This document shows positions 1 to 11,905 of a stretch of DNA of 64,000 nt, one piece after another; the first letter of the stretch is position 1, and every line of letters begins with the position of its first letter. The DNA comes from Lathyrus oleraceus (lineage: Eukaryota > Streptophyta > Magnoliopsida > Fabales > Fabaceae). Where the stretch lies: assembly GCF_024323335.1 (NCBI RefSeq), contig NC_066583.1, positions 365,735,877 through 365,799,876 of the forward strand, in the 5' to 3' direction. Below the pieces are notes generated by a model. The model was not told where the DNA came from. It did no database searches and saw only the letters and a program-made list of their open reading frames with translations. The translations under genes were made by a program, and so were the position numbers.

Positions 1-450
1 ATTGACAGTCTCATCTTGATTAGGCAGAGGGGCAGTGATGACATTAGGAGTCTCAGGCGGATCAAATTCGAATTCTCCGACGTCGATCATATCCTGAATT
101 TTGTTCTTCAACGACCAACAATTGTTTATATCATGCCCGGGGCTATCGGAGTGATATGCACACCTGGCATTGGGATTATAACGAGGAGAAGTAGTGTTGG
201 GTTTTGCAGGAGGATCTCTGAGGGTAATTAAATTTGCTTTTAGCATACCCTGCAGTGCCTGTGCTAAAGTCATATTGATCTTCGTAAACTGCCTTCTTCC
301 CGGGTTAGTGTGCCTCACAGATTTCTTGTCTTTTTTCTTCTCGAGCAAGAGAGCCTTCAGTTCCTTCTGCCCCCTGGATAAGTTCAAGATTATCTTCTGG
401 AGTTGAGCATTCTGAGCCTGGAGGTCTTTGACAATTTGTTCGAGGTCCAT
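1..450 (-). CDS. gypsy gag-like ORF, 5' part (runs off the window)
   Basis: Read on the minus strand from ATG at 450-448, the frame stays open for 150 codons to the window edge. Residues 1-40 are rich in Leu, Gln and Lys and look like a coiled coil. Residues 97-111 hold C-x2-H-x5-H-x4-C (Cys97, His100, His106, Cys111), the zinc-knuckle-like motif seen at the end of Ogre/Tat gag proteins, including the other two gag copies in this window. The usual 200-residue central gag domain between coiled coil and knuckle is absent, so this is a shortened gag, either an internal deletion or the gag of a non-autonomous family. It lies about 890 nt downstream of the PBS of the same element. What follows beyond the window cannot be seen. 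Confidence 0.7.
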   Translation of the reverse strand, partial: MDLEQIVKDLQAQNAQLQKIILNLSRGQKELKALLLEKKKDKKSVRHTNPGRRQFTKINMTLAQALQGMLKANLITLRDPPAKPNTTSPRYNPNARCAYHSDSPGHDINNCWSLKNKIQDMIDVGEFEFDPPETPNVITAPLPNQDETVN

Positions 451-1339
451 TTTTCTGTTTGGAGGAAAACCGTGAGAACATTGACCCCTTTAGAGTACCT
501 GTTATGCTATGTTATGCTATGCAATGCATGAAATGTTTTCAAGGCCTTTTGGAATTTAACTTTGCATAAACTACCAAAAAGAGAAACTTTTTTTTTTGTT
601 TTTTTTTTGTTTTTTTTTTGTTTTTTTTTGTTTTTTTTTTCATACAAAACAGAGCAAAGTTAAATCCCTAAGTTCTTGAAATGGTTAGTACAATGTTATG
701 ATGTCATGATGTTATGATGTTATGAGGTTAAATAAATAACAAGCACAAGCAAGTCACACAACCATCATTCCTAGGTTTTAAGGCTTGCATGAGTTCCATA
801 GGTAAGTACCCTCCCCACTGAAGTTTGGTTGGTTCAACCTGTCCTAGAATAGTAACCGGGTTCTAGAAGGATCTCAAATCATCGACCTTTCTTTAAGTCC
901 ACTTCAGTGCAACACCAAGTGGTTGACCGAAGCTTCCCTAAAGTCCAATCTCAAAGAGTGTAGTATCGAGTCTCAACCAACCCCAGTCGGAACCGAAGTC
1001 AGTTATCTCACTACTTTCTAATGGCTAGGATGAGTCAATTAGGGTTCTAAAGGTCTGGTTAATGCTTTGATGACACCACGCAGATGCCAAATTTTTCCTC
1101 AAGTAAACATGAGGAACATCAGGACATCCAAAGTGTCACATTAACCGTAGCCATCATTTTAACCATTCCAGTATACGCCGGATAGTCGCGATGATCTATT
1201 GCTACTTACCTAAGGTGCACTAGATCCGGGTGTAGGATCTTTCACTCAAAAATACCCAAGCAATCCCTTGAAAGTAAATCAGACAGTTTTAAATAAGTGA
1301 TCTTGTTTTTTTTTTAAGGTAACCTCTCTTTATCAAGTA
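451..1339 (-). other. leader of gypsy element 1, between PBS and gag
   Basis: About 890 nt of noncoding sequence between the primer binding site and the gag start of the left-edge element, transcribed leftward. It holds a T-rich tract and AT-rich low-complexity stretches. I found no convincing coding frame in it. Confidence 0.55.
589..640. repeat. interrupted poly-T tract
   Basis: Runs of 9-10 T separated by single G, repeated about five times. On the transcribed (minus) strand this is an A-rich tract broken by single C in the leader of gypsy element 1. Confidence 0.9.
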
Positions 1340-1357
1340 TCCCCAGCAGAGTCGCCA
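1340..1357 (-). promoter_or_regulatory. primer binding site of gypsy element 1
   Basis: The plus strand reads TCCCCAGCAGAGTCGCCA, so the element strand is TGGCGACTCTGCTGGGGA. Its first three bases pair with the CCA end of a tRNA, and this PBS is assigned to tRNA-Arg in Ogre-type elements. It sits 4 nt from the LTR end at 1362. The same site recurs at 9336, 27942, 36968 and 62026. Confidence 0.85.
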
Positions 1358-2599
1358 GTTCTGTCATACGGTGAACTGACTTGGGGTGTTTTGCTTTTTA
1401 TCGCAATGTCGCGGATAGCAAGAGTCGCCACCGACTTTTCTTTTATCCAATAAGGAAAGGTGGAAAAGAACAGGAAAGACCTCAATGGATTTTGGGTTCG
1501 GGAGGTACATTATACAAAGGGAAGGTGTTAGCACCCTTTGTATCCATGGTTATCCATGGGCTCTTAATTACTGGATCACTTATATTTTTGTCTGAAAAGT
1601 GTCGGTGAATTGCTTAAAAAATGTTTGAAAGAGAGTTTAACTTTGTAATGATTCTCGTATGAATGTATACAAAGTATTTATCTCATTTGATTTTGAAAAT
1701 GGTTTAGAAAAATGTAACTCGGTAATGATTCTAGTATGAATGTATACCAAGTGGTGATTTTCTAGGATTTGTAAAGTGTAAAGTGTGAGGGGTGGAAAAT
1801 GTTTTAGGTTATGATCCAGTAATTGAGAGTTATACCTTCCTGAGGTCGTTATGGGCATTTCCTATCCTTATGAGGGTAAAACTGTCCTTACTATTGAGAA
1901 GTAAGTAATCTTACCCTTTGGATGTTTAAGGGTCACCGTAGGGTCATCGATAGGTCATTGAAGGCAACAGTTGTAAGGATACCTTAGCATTCGAAGGGAC
2001 GATCATCATTTAACCGTAGGCTACACCGAAGGGTCATCGAGGGACAAAATCGTATTTTCGAAGGCAACATCCGAGGGACCATGATTTATTTTATGATGAT
2101 TTAACCGAAGGGCCATTGCTAAGTGTATCTCCACATTCGCGGGACATGACCGTTATACCGTAATACCGTAGGGCAGCAAAGAGAGGTCCAAGATCACTTA
2201 TTTAAAGGCAATATTTTAAAGTTAATTAGGTGATTATGATGAATCTCCACATTAAAATCAATACATTAAAAATAATACATTAAAATTAATACATTAAAAT
2301 TAATTATTAAAATTAATTATTAAAATTAACACATTAAAATTAATTAAGCAATTTAGGGTGAGCCTCCACAAGGGTATCCCACAAATAAAGTGGAAAACCT
2401 AACGGCAATCTTTTCCTGGGACACGTGAACCTTGGCAAAATTCAGCAAACGGGTTAGAATACCAAATCGGGGTGTAATCGAAGATTACACCGCAAAAGAA
2501 AATACAGCAGCATGAATGTCAGGCAAAACAGTGCATAATTAACATAGAATAGATCAGATACGCATAGGACATAACAAACAAAATATTAGCGACTGTCCC

Positions 2600-2682
2600 G
2601 TTCGCCTCTGCCTCGCCTAGCGAGGGCCTAGCGAATACTCGCTACATGCTCGCTTAGCGATGTGCTAGCGAGCGGCTGCGGG
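2600..2682. repeat. GC-rich CGCTAGCGAG-type block in the LTR
   Basis: Short inverted motifs such as CTCGCCTAGCGAG recur several times. It is a GC-rich island in otherwise AT-rich LTR sequence and is related to the block at 3165-3285. Confidence 0.7.
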
Positions 2683-3164
2683 TTTTGAATTTCAGAACAG
2701 TATGACTTCAACCTGCGGCATGGCTTATGGCATCCAACACATAATTATACGGTTCAGCATTCACAATATTCAGGCACACTTAAATTCACATGCAAAACCT
2801 CAAATATGTTTATGAATTCAATTATAATATCACATGCAAGTTAAGAACATAAAGCGGTATCACATGCAAATTAAGAAAATAAAGCGATAATAGTAATGCA
2901 AACCTGTTTGCAATCGAATTGCAACCTTGAATTGGCGAGCCGGATTGAGATGGGCGGCGGTAGCTTCGGGGCGGGGAAGCGGCCTTCAGGGTTTCTTCAC
3001 TCGGAACTCTCTAAAGTAGCCTCCAGGGTTTCCGTGCCAGGGTTTCCGTCCGTCTTCCTCTGTTTTTCGTCCTCCTTTTCATTACTGAAGTACTGGTATT
3101 TATAATGCCCTTTTTCATGACCTAATGGGCTCAGAACGAAGCCCGAAATTTTTTGTTGTCTGTC

Positions 3165-3285
3165 AGCCTCGCTAGGCGAGCTGGTAGCGAACGTTTGCTT
3201 CGCTAGGCGAGCGTGTAGCGAACGTTCGCTAGGCGAGCGTGTAGCGAACGTAACGTTCGCTAGGCGAGCGTGTAGCGAACAGGCC
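3165..3285. repeat. tandem repeat with self-complementary core in the LTR
   Basis: CGCTAGGCGAGCGTGTAGCG recurs three times with spacers such as AACGTT, after a diverged first unit. Each unit can fold back on itself through the CGCTAGGCGAGCG core. It lies near the start (U3 side) of the minus-strand LTR. Confidence 0.8.
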
Positions 3286-3639
3286 AGTTTGGGCCATTTT
3301 CTGGATTGGGCCATTCGTGAGCTGGGCCTTTGTCCCTTTAAGATCAGTGCCATAAAATGAGTCGGAATGCCCCTGAAAAATGTCTTGAAATATTAATGGG
3401 CAAATTTTGGGGTATGACAGATGTGCATGTAGGAATGCGAATGAATTTGTTCATCTTTGATGAAGCTTCCTATTTTGGCGGGATTGTTATGCATAGGTAT
3501 GCTGATGAGTGTATAGGATTGTATTTGATGAATCTTTCTATTTTAGAAAGAAAATTATGCATGAAGTGATGCATGTGAGAATGAAACTGGGTAACTGGAT
3601 TTTTTTTGTAGGGATTTATTTTTGTTTCCAATGAGAAAT

Positions 3640-4445
3640 TATTGGTGAATATCATTATCAAAGGGTTGATGGAAGATAATGAATGTCATCATCAAATGGT
3701 TGATGGAAGATAGTGAATGTCATCATCAAAGGGTTGATGGAAAAGGATCAGTTATAGAATATCATCATCAAAAGTTTGATGGAAATGTAAATGTCATCGT
3801 CAAAGAGTTGACGTAAATGACTTCATTATGGAGTGACATCGTCAAAGGGTTATGGAAAAGGATTATCATCACATCAAAGAGTTGATGTAAAAGAATTTGT
3901 CATCGTCAAAGGGTTGGAGGAAAGAATCATCATAGAATATCATCATCAAAGGGTTAATGGAAAGAATAATTTCGAAATATCTTCATCAAAGGGTTGATGG
4001 CATCATCAAAGGGTTTATGGGAAAGAAACAAATTAGAATATCGTCATCAAAGGGTTAATGGAAAGAATAATTTCGAAATATCTTCATCAAAGGGTTGATG
4101 GCATCATCAAAGGGTTTATGGGAAAGAAACAAATTAGAATATCGTCATCAAAGGGTTGATGGCATCATCAAAGGGTTGATGGAAAATAATTATTATATTA
4201 TATCATCATCCAAGGATGGATAGAAAGGACTTCACTAAGGAGTTACATCATTAAAGGGGTTGATGGAAAGGACTCATCACCGTCAAAAGAAACAATTAGG
4301 GAATATCATCATCAAAGGGTTGATGGAAAAGAATGACATTGTCAAAGGGTTGACGGACCAGGACTTCACTATGGAATGAGATCGTTAAAGGATTGACTAA
4401 AAGGACATTAAAGGATATATCATCATCAAAGGGTTGATGGGAAAG
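3640..4445. repeat. degenerate CATCATCAAAGGGTTGATGG minisatellite
   Basis: A 20-mer close to CATCATCAAAGGGTTGATGG recurs about 20 times with variable A-rich spacers. One block is duplicated with a 101-bp period (copies starting 3951 and 4052). Minisatellites between pol and the 3' LTR are a known habit of Ogre elements, which fits this position. Confidence 0.85.
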
Positions 4446-6731
4446 AATTTGTGTTATGTATGCATGTGGTACATGTTTACGAAAACTTCTTGTTTCGGCG
4501 AAAGGGATTTTTGGTATGAAACTTCCTATTTCGGAAGGAAAGTTTATGCATGTGCGTTGTATGCAAGCATTTGATTATTTTTTGGGTTGGTCTTCCTTTT
4601 TCAAAGCTGAGATCTTTTCTGAGTACCAATGTTGATTGGATTTAAGTTTATGATGATGCTAGCAGGGTGGAATTTTTTTTAGTTGCCAATATCTATTAGA
4701 CTTAGGATTTTTTGGTGGATGCCAATGTGGATTGGACTTTTGGTTTTGGAGATGCCAATAGGGATTGTACTTTTGGTTGGTGAAAGGATTTGACTTCCCA
4801 AAACTCGGTATTTGATAATGCGATGATCAGAAGATAAATGTGAATGCTCTTGGTGCCCCAATTTTGATCCCTTACTGATAAGTTGCATATTTGTTCCTGA
4901 GAGAACCTTAACTTCTTTTCCTGATATACCATGATGTCCACAAATGATTTAATAAGTGCAACGATGTAATTAATGCATGATAATTATGCTTATGCTTTGC
5001 TTTAAGGTTTCTTGTTGGTGTCTAGTATGGTCTTCTTGACCAACTTGAAAATATGAAGGGAATCCGCCCCTTTGCAACTTGTCGGCCCCAGTTTGTAGTG
5101 TCTTTGAAGGAATTATCCTGAAGAGGAAAACCTTGGGAGTGACTATACCATGTCTTGAACCAAATTTTCCCCATTGTATGAATCTTTCAGTAGTTTTCCC
5201 CTGATTGAGCTTTTGAAGGGCTTTCCCCAGATGGACTGAATATTTTGAAATGATTTGCCTCCTTGATCAACTGATGCTTGGAGATTTATTTCAGCCTGAC
5301 CAATTCTTAGGTCAACATAATCATCGGATGCCATGCCCCTGATTCAAAGGGTTATGAGGTGGTCTTAATTTAGGTTAGCATTAACCAATGATCAAGTTAT
5401 TCTTTGATTTCTTCTTTGAAGTTCCTTGATGTCAAGTACTTACTTGCAGTTAAAATTGTTTATTTAATCAATTGTAATTTTAATGCGATATTCATGTAGG
5501 TTTTTAAAAATCATTTATTGGGATGATGTGGTAGTGTGTAAAATATACAGTGAGAATATGACATAGATACATAAGATTAGAAAATCTCTAGGATTCAGTT
5601 TACGCAACCTTGCCATAGTGTGCTTTCAGAATAAACCCTGCATCAATTAAGTCTTTTAAGGGTTGTAATGTGGCCTGGTTCACGGTTATTGAAATAAAGG
5701 ATATAAGGCTCAAATTTATTTTAACCCACCCCTTCTTCTTGATGATATTCAATCCTGCATTCAGTTAATTCAACATACACATTCATGTTCCAAGGGAGTT
5801 CCACGGTGTAAGGTTGACGATTCAAGATTCACTTGAAATGGAAGTCACCTTATTTTGCTTTTGTCATGGATGTCGATGACCCTTTGATTCTTTCTATGGT
5901 GGTCACCTAATCTTGTTTTGTATTTGCTGAGGATTTATACCACCTCCTTTGATTTTTTTCTTTTGATCCCTAATTATTTCTTGGACTGCTTTTTGAAGTT
6001 ATTCATCCACCGGGATTGGCCCAGTTTTTACCTAAGTCTCTTCTATGGTATTCGACTTAACAGGCTTTTTCTTCATTATTTTTTTAAGGGTTGTAACTGC
6101 TTAGTAATTGGTCATTAAAGAACAAACTCTCATAACTTTTGGATTTTGTCTGGTTCCTTCGACACTTCAGGATGTGTGTGAAGAATATCATGTGGTTGAC
6201 CCCTATATGGGATGTATTCTCTTGCAATTCGAGTGGGTAGTCAGGTTAATTGAACATTACCCCGCCCCCGGTTAAACGTAAGGGTTTATAGACCCGAAAG
6301 AAACACTTACTTCTAGGCTCAAAGTGGTTAACTAGGGAATATCTCCTTATCTCTCCAGTGTTTGGGGATTTGAAACAATGCTTGTACATCATCAACATGA
6401 TTTTATCTGAAAGCATACTATTAGCAATTATGCGTATTTCGTTTTCATCACCCTCCCTCCGATCTTTGATAAAACAACAATTTGATAAGTGAATGGAAGA
6501 AATATTTTTGTTTTTGATATAAATGGAAAATATGGGTGAATACTAAATGATTGATTCAAAATATGTATGATCAATTCATTAATATTACCATTAAAGGAAA
6601 ACAACAATACCTAAAAGCAAATAAGTGTTCAACATGCAAATAAAATACAAATAAAAATGTTGAAATAGCCAAATGATTGTCAATGCTGAGGAAAATCTCT
6701 CGTGCTTGGTTCACTGCTAGGCTAGCTTTCT

Positions 6732-8379
6732 TCAGAGTTGGAGGTTGTCATCCTCATTAAGACCAGTATGATGATCATTTTCAAACCTATTCTGGGTAAT
6801 TTCTTTCATAGTATGGCCTGATGGACCCGCGTGACTAGGTGAAGGAGTATAGTTGATTTGAAGGACTTGAGGCGTAAAGGAGAACATCTTGGAACCAAGC
6901 AGGGTCTGTACCTGGATCTTCAGCACTTTACAATCTTTAGTTGAATGCCTTTGTGCCCCTACATAAAAGTCACATCTGGAGTTGGCGTCAAAGCCTGGTG
7001 AGTATGGACGAAGCACGGGATTTAGTTCCTTCGACACTATCAGTCCACTCTTGATCAAATATGAAAATACTTGATTGTATGGCATTGGAAGTGGATCGAT
7101 ATGCCTCTCTGGCTTTCTTGGCCTTTGTCGGGCGTGTTGATGCTGCTGATGTGGAACGTGTTGCCTAAAGTATGGTTGTTGTTTGTACTGAGGAGGTCCT
7201 TAAATTGTAGGTTGATATTGATCCTGTGGAGAAAATGGTGTCTGATATGGAGACCTAAAAGGTTGTTGACTCTAAATAGTCGAGATGTATGAGTATTATG
7301 GATAAGGCACCGAAGGCGAAGCTTGTGGAGTTTCCCATATTGCATTAATTTCATCCTCTTTTTCCTCTTGGGAACTAACCATAGATTTACTCTCAATGTT
7401 CTGGCTACTCGAGGCGCATTGGGTTCTTCTGCTTTTGAAGCCATACTGGATGTGTTCTCCAATTAACACCAAGTGAGCAAAGTCTGACGTTGCACGACTT
7501 ATCAACCTTTCAAAGTAAGGTCTCTGCAAGGTATCCCTAAATAAGTCCATTAATTATTTCTCTAACAGTGGTGGTTCAACGTGAGCCTCTAACTCTCTCA
7601 ATCTTTAGGCATACCCTCTGAAAGATTTGTTGCTTTCCTGAGATAAAGCTCTCAACTGCATGTGATCGGGAGCCATGTCCAAATTTTATTTATACTGCTT
7701 CAAAAAGGCGTTAGCTAAGTCCAACCGTGACTGGATGTGATTCCTTTCTAACTTCATGTACCAACCCAATGATGCCCCACTCAAACTGTCTTGAAAACAA
7801 TGAATCATTAACTTATCATCGTGAGCATAAGAGGTCCTCTTTCGGAAAAATATCACCAAATGATGCTTTGGACAACTGTCCCTTTTGTACTTTTCAAATT
7901 ATGGTACTTTGAACTTTGCGAGTATAACCATGTCAGGTACCAAACACATGTTTAAAGCATTCAGTTCAACATTATCTCGCCCTTCGATGGCTTTAAGTAT
8001 TTTTCTCTAGTACACGACATCTTTCAGCAATCTCATCATCTTGTGGTCGTTCAGTATTGACCAGTAGACTTATCCCATGAGAATCTGGCATAAAGAATGT
8101 AAAGCTATGATACTCAACAACATCATGATATGAGGAACACCCATCTTGGACAATATGAAACTCTTGTACAATAAAGTTAACAATTATGATTCACACAGGC
8201 TGAGGCTGGGTAGGATCATTTACTGGAGGTGGAATGACATTCTCAATGACTGCAGTCCGTTGAATGTTGTCCTCTCTCTTTTCTAAAGTTATCATAGCCT
8301 CCATAAGTTGGTCTATCTAGTTTTTCATCAAGTCAACATCTCCTTTTAATGCAATATGGCTTTGCTCCAACGGATCCAT
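6732..8379 (-). pseudogene. decayed gypsy (Ogre/Tat) gag
   Basis: ATG at 8379 opens a gag-like frame broken by many stops and some frame changes. Recognisable parts in order are an N-terminal helical segment; the region around 7900-7690 with a WYMKLE-type motif and a DLANAFLKQYK-type block followed by a stop; a LDMAPD-type block near 7670; 7550-7296 with the DLFRDTLQRPYFERL block; and 7085-6732 ending in C-x2-Y-x5-H-x4-C, where the first His of the knuckle is replaced by Tyr. The blocks keep the same order as the gag copies at 30635 and 39648. Gag would package element RNA into particles; this copy cannot make a full protein. Confidence 0.8.
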
Positions 8380-9335
8380 GATCTTTAAAGGGATGCTTCA
8401 AGTCTGATACGAGTGTCAGGAAATCAGCTACAGGTTATGGACAAAGGATGGATGTTTTTTTTTTGTATTTTGTGTGGAAAATGATATGCCATGTATATTG
8501 ATGAATGCAAATGCAATGGTATGTGAATAAATTCAATGACATGTTCAGGTTCAATGTGTTCTTAGGTCAATCAGAATAATGGGTAAGTAAATGGTATCTT
8601 TGATGAAAGGAACCCCAAGGGTAGGCTCTAAGGTTTGTAGGTTCCTAGAGTCATGGGTCCTTCTTGAGAACGTCACTGTCGTGATGAAGGATCGTCTGAT
8701 AGTAATATCCCTAAGATGATCTCTTCTTGGTGAGGTTTACGCGTTGTCCCAACAAGGAAGGCTCCTTGTGGGCCTCTACTATATAATCATCAAGTCCAAG
8801 GTTCTAACAAGGTTCTCAGAGTCATAGATTGAGGTTGGAAATATTACTGTAAGATAGTAATACGTCCAAGGGATCTCATCTGATTAAAGCTTTCATATCA
8901 ACCCAACAAGTCTGAAATCTCATAGGTTAATACTACACAACCACCATAAATGGGACGGGTTAAAAGGTCCATAGAGTCATTAATCCAACTTGGAAACACC
9001 ATCATCATGCCGAAGGCTCGTCGGACAATAATATCTCAAGAGAATCTACTCTAGGAGGGGTTTTTGTATCGTCCCAACAAGAAAGGCTCCTTGTGGGCCT
9101 CTACTACACAACCACCATCTTAATCATATGGTTTTTCTTAGACTCGGGTAGAGAGCCTATCTCACGAAGTGCGAATAATCAGAGAGCCCTCAATAGTAAA
9201 ATAAGAACCAATTACAAATAGTAATACTAAAATGAGATAAAGAAAAGAAGATATAAGAAAGCAAGTGAATAAAGCTAACATTCATCGTAAATCAAACTAA
9301 GTTAGGATTGAATCTCTCTTGCATGGAGCACAAAA
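8380..9335 (-). other. leader of gypsy element 2
   Basis: Noncoding stretch between PBS and gag ATG. It contains two related blocks around 8650-8800 and 8990-9140 that both carry the phrase GGCTCCTTGTGGGCCTCTAC, so it is partly duplicated. No coding frame is supported. Confidence 0.5.
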
Positions 9336-9353
9336 TCCCCAGCAGAGTCGCCA
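9336..9353 (-). promoter_or_regulatory. primer binding site of gypsy element 2
   Basis: Plus strand TCCCCAGCAGAGTCGCCA, identical to the site at 1340, and 2 nt from the LTR end at 9356. It marks the element as leftward-running. Confidence 0.85.
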
Positions 9354-9984
9354 ACTATCGCATCTCGAAAAATATGATTCATCGCGATGGTTGCGAAAAA
9401 ATGATTCGAAGAGAGTCGCCACCGAACTTTACTTATTTCAATGAAGGAATAGGAAAATATCGATAAAACCCTTAAAAATAGAATATCGGTCATCACAACC
9501 ATATTCGGGTTCGGGAGTCGATTACGCAAGGAGAAGATATTAGCACCTCTCACGTCTGTTGTACTCAACGAGAACCTTTTAGTCTAATTTGCAATTTGAA
9601 TGTTAGCTAATCTTAATTGTTTTCATTGAGAGATAAAAAGATTGATAAGAGAAATGAAAGAAAATCTCAAAAGGGGGAAAATGGAGGTTTTTTATTAGTG
9701 TGCTCGTCAAGATATCGCAATCTCATGCCTACATATCCTTATGGTGCAATAAGGAAATAAGAGCATTCATAGTTCAGGGTGCTACGGTATGTTGGTTGGT
9801 TTGTTTTGGTGAACAAGTGTTTAGATTGATTTATAACGGTTAAACGTTGCTTGTGCTCGTAATTGGAGACTTAAAGCTTTTGTTTGTATTTGAATTAGAA
9901 TGGAGTAAACAATGTTCTTTTTGAAAAGACTTCTATCGCACGGGGGCGAGAAAAAGTGGTTTGATGTGTTGAGTGTTTTGTTGG

Positions 9985-10355
9985 ATGGCGATTACTCGGA
10001 TAGGCGAGTAAGTGAACTCATATCCAAATAATCGAGGAGAGGAATGGAAGGCTCTAGACCATCTCCCTTTTCATACTTAATTGTGAAGGGATTTATATGG
10101 TGTTAGGGTATTTTGAGTGGACAATGAGTACTCAAATGGTCGAGTAAGGGAAATCGTATCCAAGTATTCAGAGAAGGGAATAGAAGGCTTTAAACCACTT
10201 CCTTTTTCGTCTAAGGTATTGTAAAAATGATTTGGATTTGATCGGATTAGGAATGTTTAAGAGATGACAATTATTTGAATATTCGAGTAAGGGAACTTAA
10301 CCCAAATAATTGAGAAGAGGAATCGAAGGCACAAGACCATCCCCATTTTCATCTC
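9985..10355. repeat. three diverged ~137-bp tandem units in the LTR
   Basis: Units start near 9988, 10122 and 10265. Each carries a CGAGTAAG-type block, then a GAGAAGAGGAAT-type block, then ACCATCTCCC or a variant. They are clearly diverged from one another. Confidence 0.75.
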
Positions 10356-11240
10356 TAAATGAAATGATGTTTTAAGTATAATTAAGTATCTTAGTTTAAT
10401 TTGGATAAAATACTCGATTTAGATCAAGGTTTTAATTTGCATTTGAAACGGAAAGAGATTTGGAAATGATTTTGAAAAATGTACTTGATGTTGATCAAGC
10501 ACCTTTGATTTTAGTATTTTTGAAAGATTAATTTTAATTGTCATTTTGTCTTTCTGGATTAACAATTATGCATCAACTAAAAATACAATAAAATAAACTA
10601 AAAAATAAAGCAATAAAAAAGGTAACAAAAATAATAAATGGAGGGGCACATAATCAACACAATAGGTAAAAAAATTAAAAAAAACTAAAGAAAATAAAAG
10701 AAAGAACGAAAATAAATAGATAAAACAATAATAAATAAATAATAAATAAATAAAAATATACAAAAGAGAAAAACAGATTGAAAATTGGGGGTGTAGATAG
10801 AAAAATGTTTTAGGTCCAAAGGATGGGGCCCCCACAGGAATGTGCTGAGCAATCAAGGGGTGTAGGGAAACTTCATCTTTTTCAACCCCATATTTGATTA
10901 CTATTCCCGTAGCAAAAAAATGAAGAAAAAAAAATGGTTCCACAAAAACGTAAAAACATCATAACTTTCTTAATTTTTCACGGAATTAAGCAAATAAATA
11001 ATGAAAAATTATGTACTCGATCTCATAAACACAATGGTTTATTCAAAATCAGAAAATAATTCACAAAAAAATTAGAAAATCAACAAAATGTAGCAACATT
11101 TGTTTGCTTGATTTGGTCGTTTTATTCAACCTCATGACAAACAAACTATGGATTCATGATCAGGGTGATGTTGGAAAGTTATTGGATATATTATTTATGT
11201 AAAACAAACATCAATTTGCATTTGACCGCTTTTGTTCATG

Positions 11241-11905
11241 GAGGTTCAAAAACCCTTTAAACTCTTGATTTTGAAATCAATTGAGTTTCCATACAAAATG
11301 GTGATTATTAAGGTACTAAATAAATAAAGCAAAATTAAAAATACAATAGAATTAAATAAAGAACGAGCATAAGATCCATTTAAAGAACAACAACTCACTT
11401 TTTCTTATAGAGGTTCAAGAACACTTTTCAACTCTTGATTTTGAAATCAATTGAGTATCCATACAAAATGGTGATGATTAAGGTACTAAATAAATAAAGC
11501 AAGAGTAAAAATGCAATAAAATTAAATAAAGAACAAGCATAAGATCCATTTAAACAACAACAAATAACTTTTGCTTATGGAGGTTCAATATCACTTTTCA
11601 ACTCATGATTTTGAAATCAATTGAGTTTCCATACAAAATTGTGATTATTAAGGTATTAAATAAATAAAGAAAAAGTAAAAATACAATAGAATTAAATAAA
11701 GAACAAGCATAAAATACATTTAAATAACAACAAAGTATTTTTACTTATGGAAGTTCAATAACACTTTTTAACTCTTGATTTAAAATCAATTGAGTTTCTA
11801 TGCAAAATGGTGATGATTAAGATACTAAATAAATAAGGTAAGAGTAAAAATACAATAGATTTAAATAAAGAATAAGCATAAGAGCCTACCTATTTAATAA
11901 AAAGA
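11241..11905. repeat. four tandem ~170-bp units in the LTR
   Basis: Copies start at 11241, 11410, 11580 and 11750, giving periods of 169, 170 and 170 bp. Each begins with GAGGTTCA or GAAGTTCA and contains TTGAAATCAATTGAGT and AAATAAAGAACAAGCATAA or close variants. The period is near nucleosome length, as in many plant satellites. Confidence 0.9.

Larger units (their letters stand above)
1362..3419 (-). mobile_element. 5' LTR of gypsy element 1 (2058 bp)
   Basis: The two ends are an exact 8-bp inverted repeat: TGTCATAC at 1362 and GTATGACA ending at 3419. On the element strand the LTR starts TG and ends CA next to the PBS. It lies on the outer side of the PBS, so it is the 5' LTR of an element running left out of the window. 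It contains a PBS-like 10-mer at 1422-1431, an ATTAAAATTAAT-type short repeat near 2255-2345, and GC-rich repeated blocks at 2600-2680 and 3165-3285. No target duplication can be scored because the left end of the element is outside. The element appears to have inserted into the tail of gypsy element 2. Confidence 0.85.
3420..9355 (-). mobile_element. interior of gypsy element 2 (pol-less, decayed)
   Basis: The element runs leftward from its PBS at 9336-9353. In order on the minus strand there is a leader (9335-8380), a decayed gag (8379-6732), then about 3.3 kb of noncoding tail with a minisatellite (about 3640-4445). I cannot find protease, reverse transcriptase, RNase H or integrase motifs in the tail. 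The matching 3' LTR is not visible; most simply, element 1 inserted at 3419/3420 and pushed the rest out of the window. A gag-only structure resembles non-autonomous TR-GAG or LARD-like gypsy derivatives (inference). A secondary internal deletion is equally possible. Confidence 0.6.

Noticed and set aside
1340..1357. A possible tRNA-Arg gene suggested by the 3'-end match.
   Set aside because: Only the 18-nt PBS is present; no acceptor, D, anticodon or T arms surround it.
2997..3353. A 118-residue minus-strand frame with repeated SLHARLA motifs.
   Set aside because: It is a translation of the GC-rich tandem repeats in the LTR, not a protein family.
3640..4445. CRISPR-like appearance of a regularly repeated 20-mer.
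   Set aside because: Spacers are themselves repetitive and variable in length, the unit is degenerate, and the context is a plant retrotransposon.
10566..10943. A 125-residue hydrophobic minus-strand frame.
   Set aside because: Low-complexity A/T sequence within the gypsy LTR; the Phe/Leu/Tyr composition follows from base composition.
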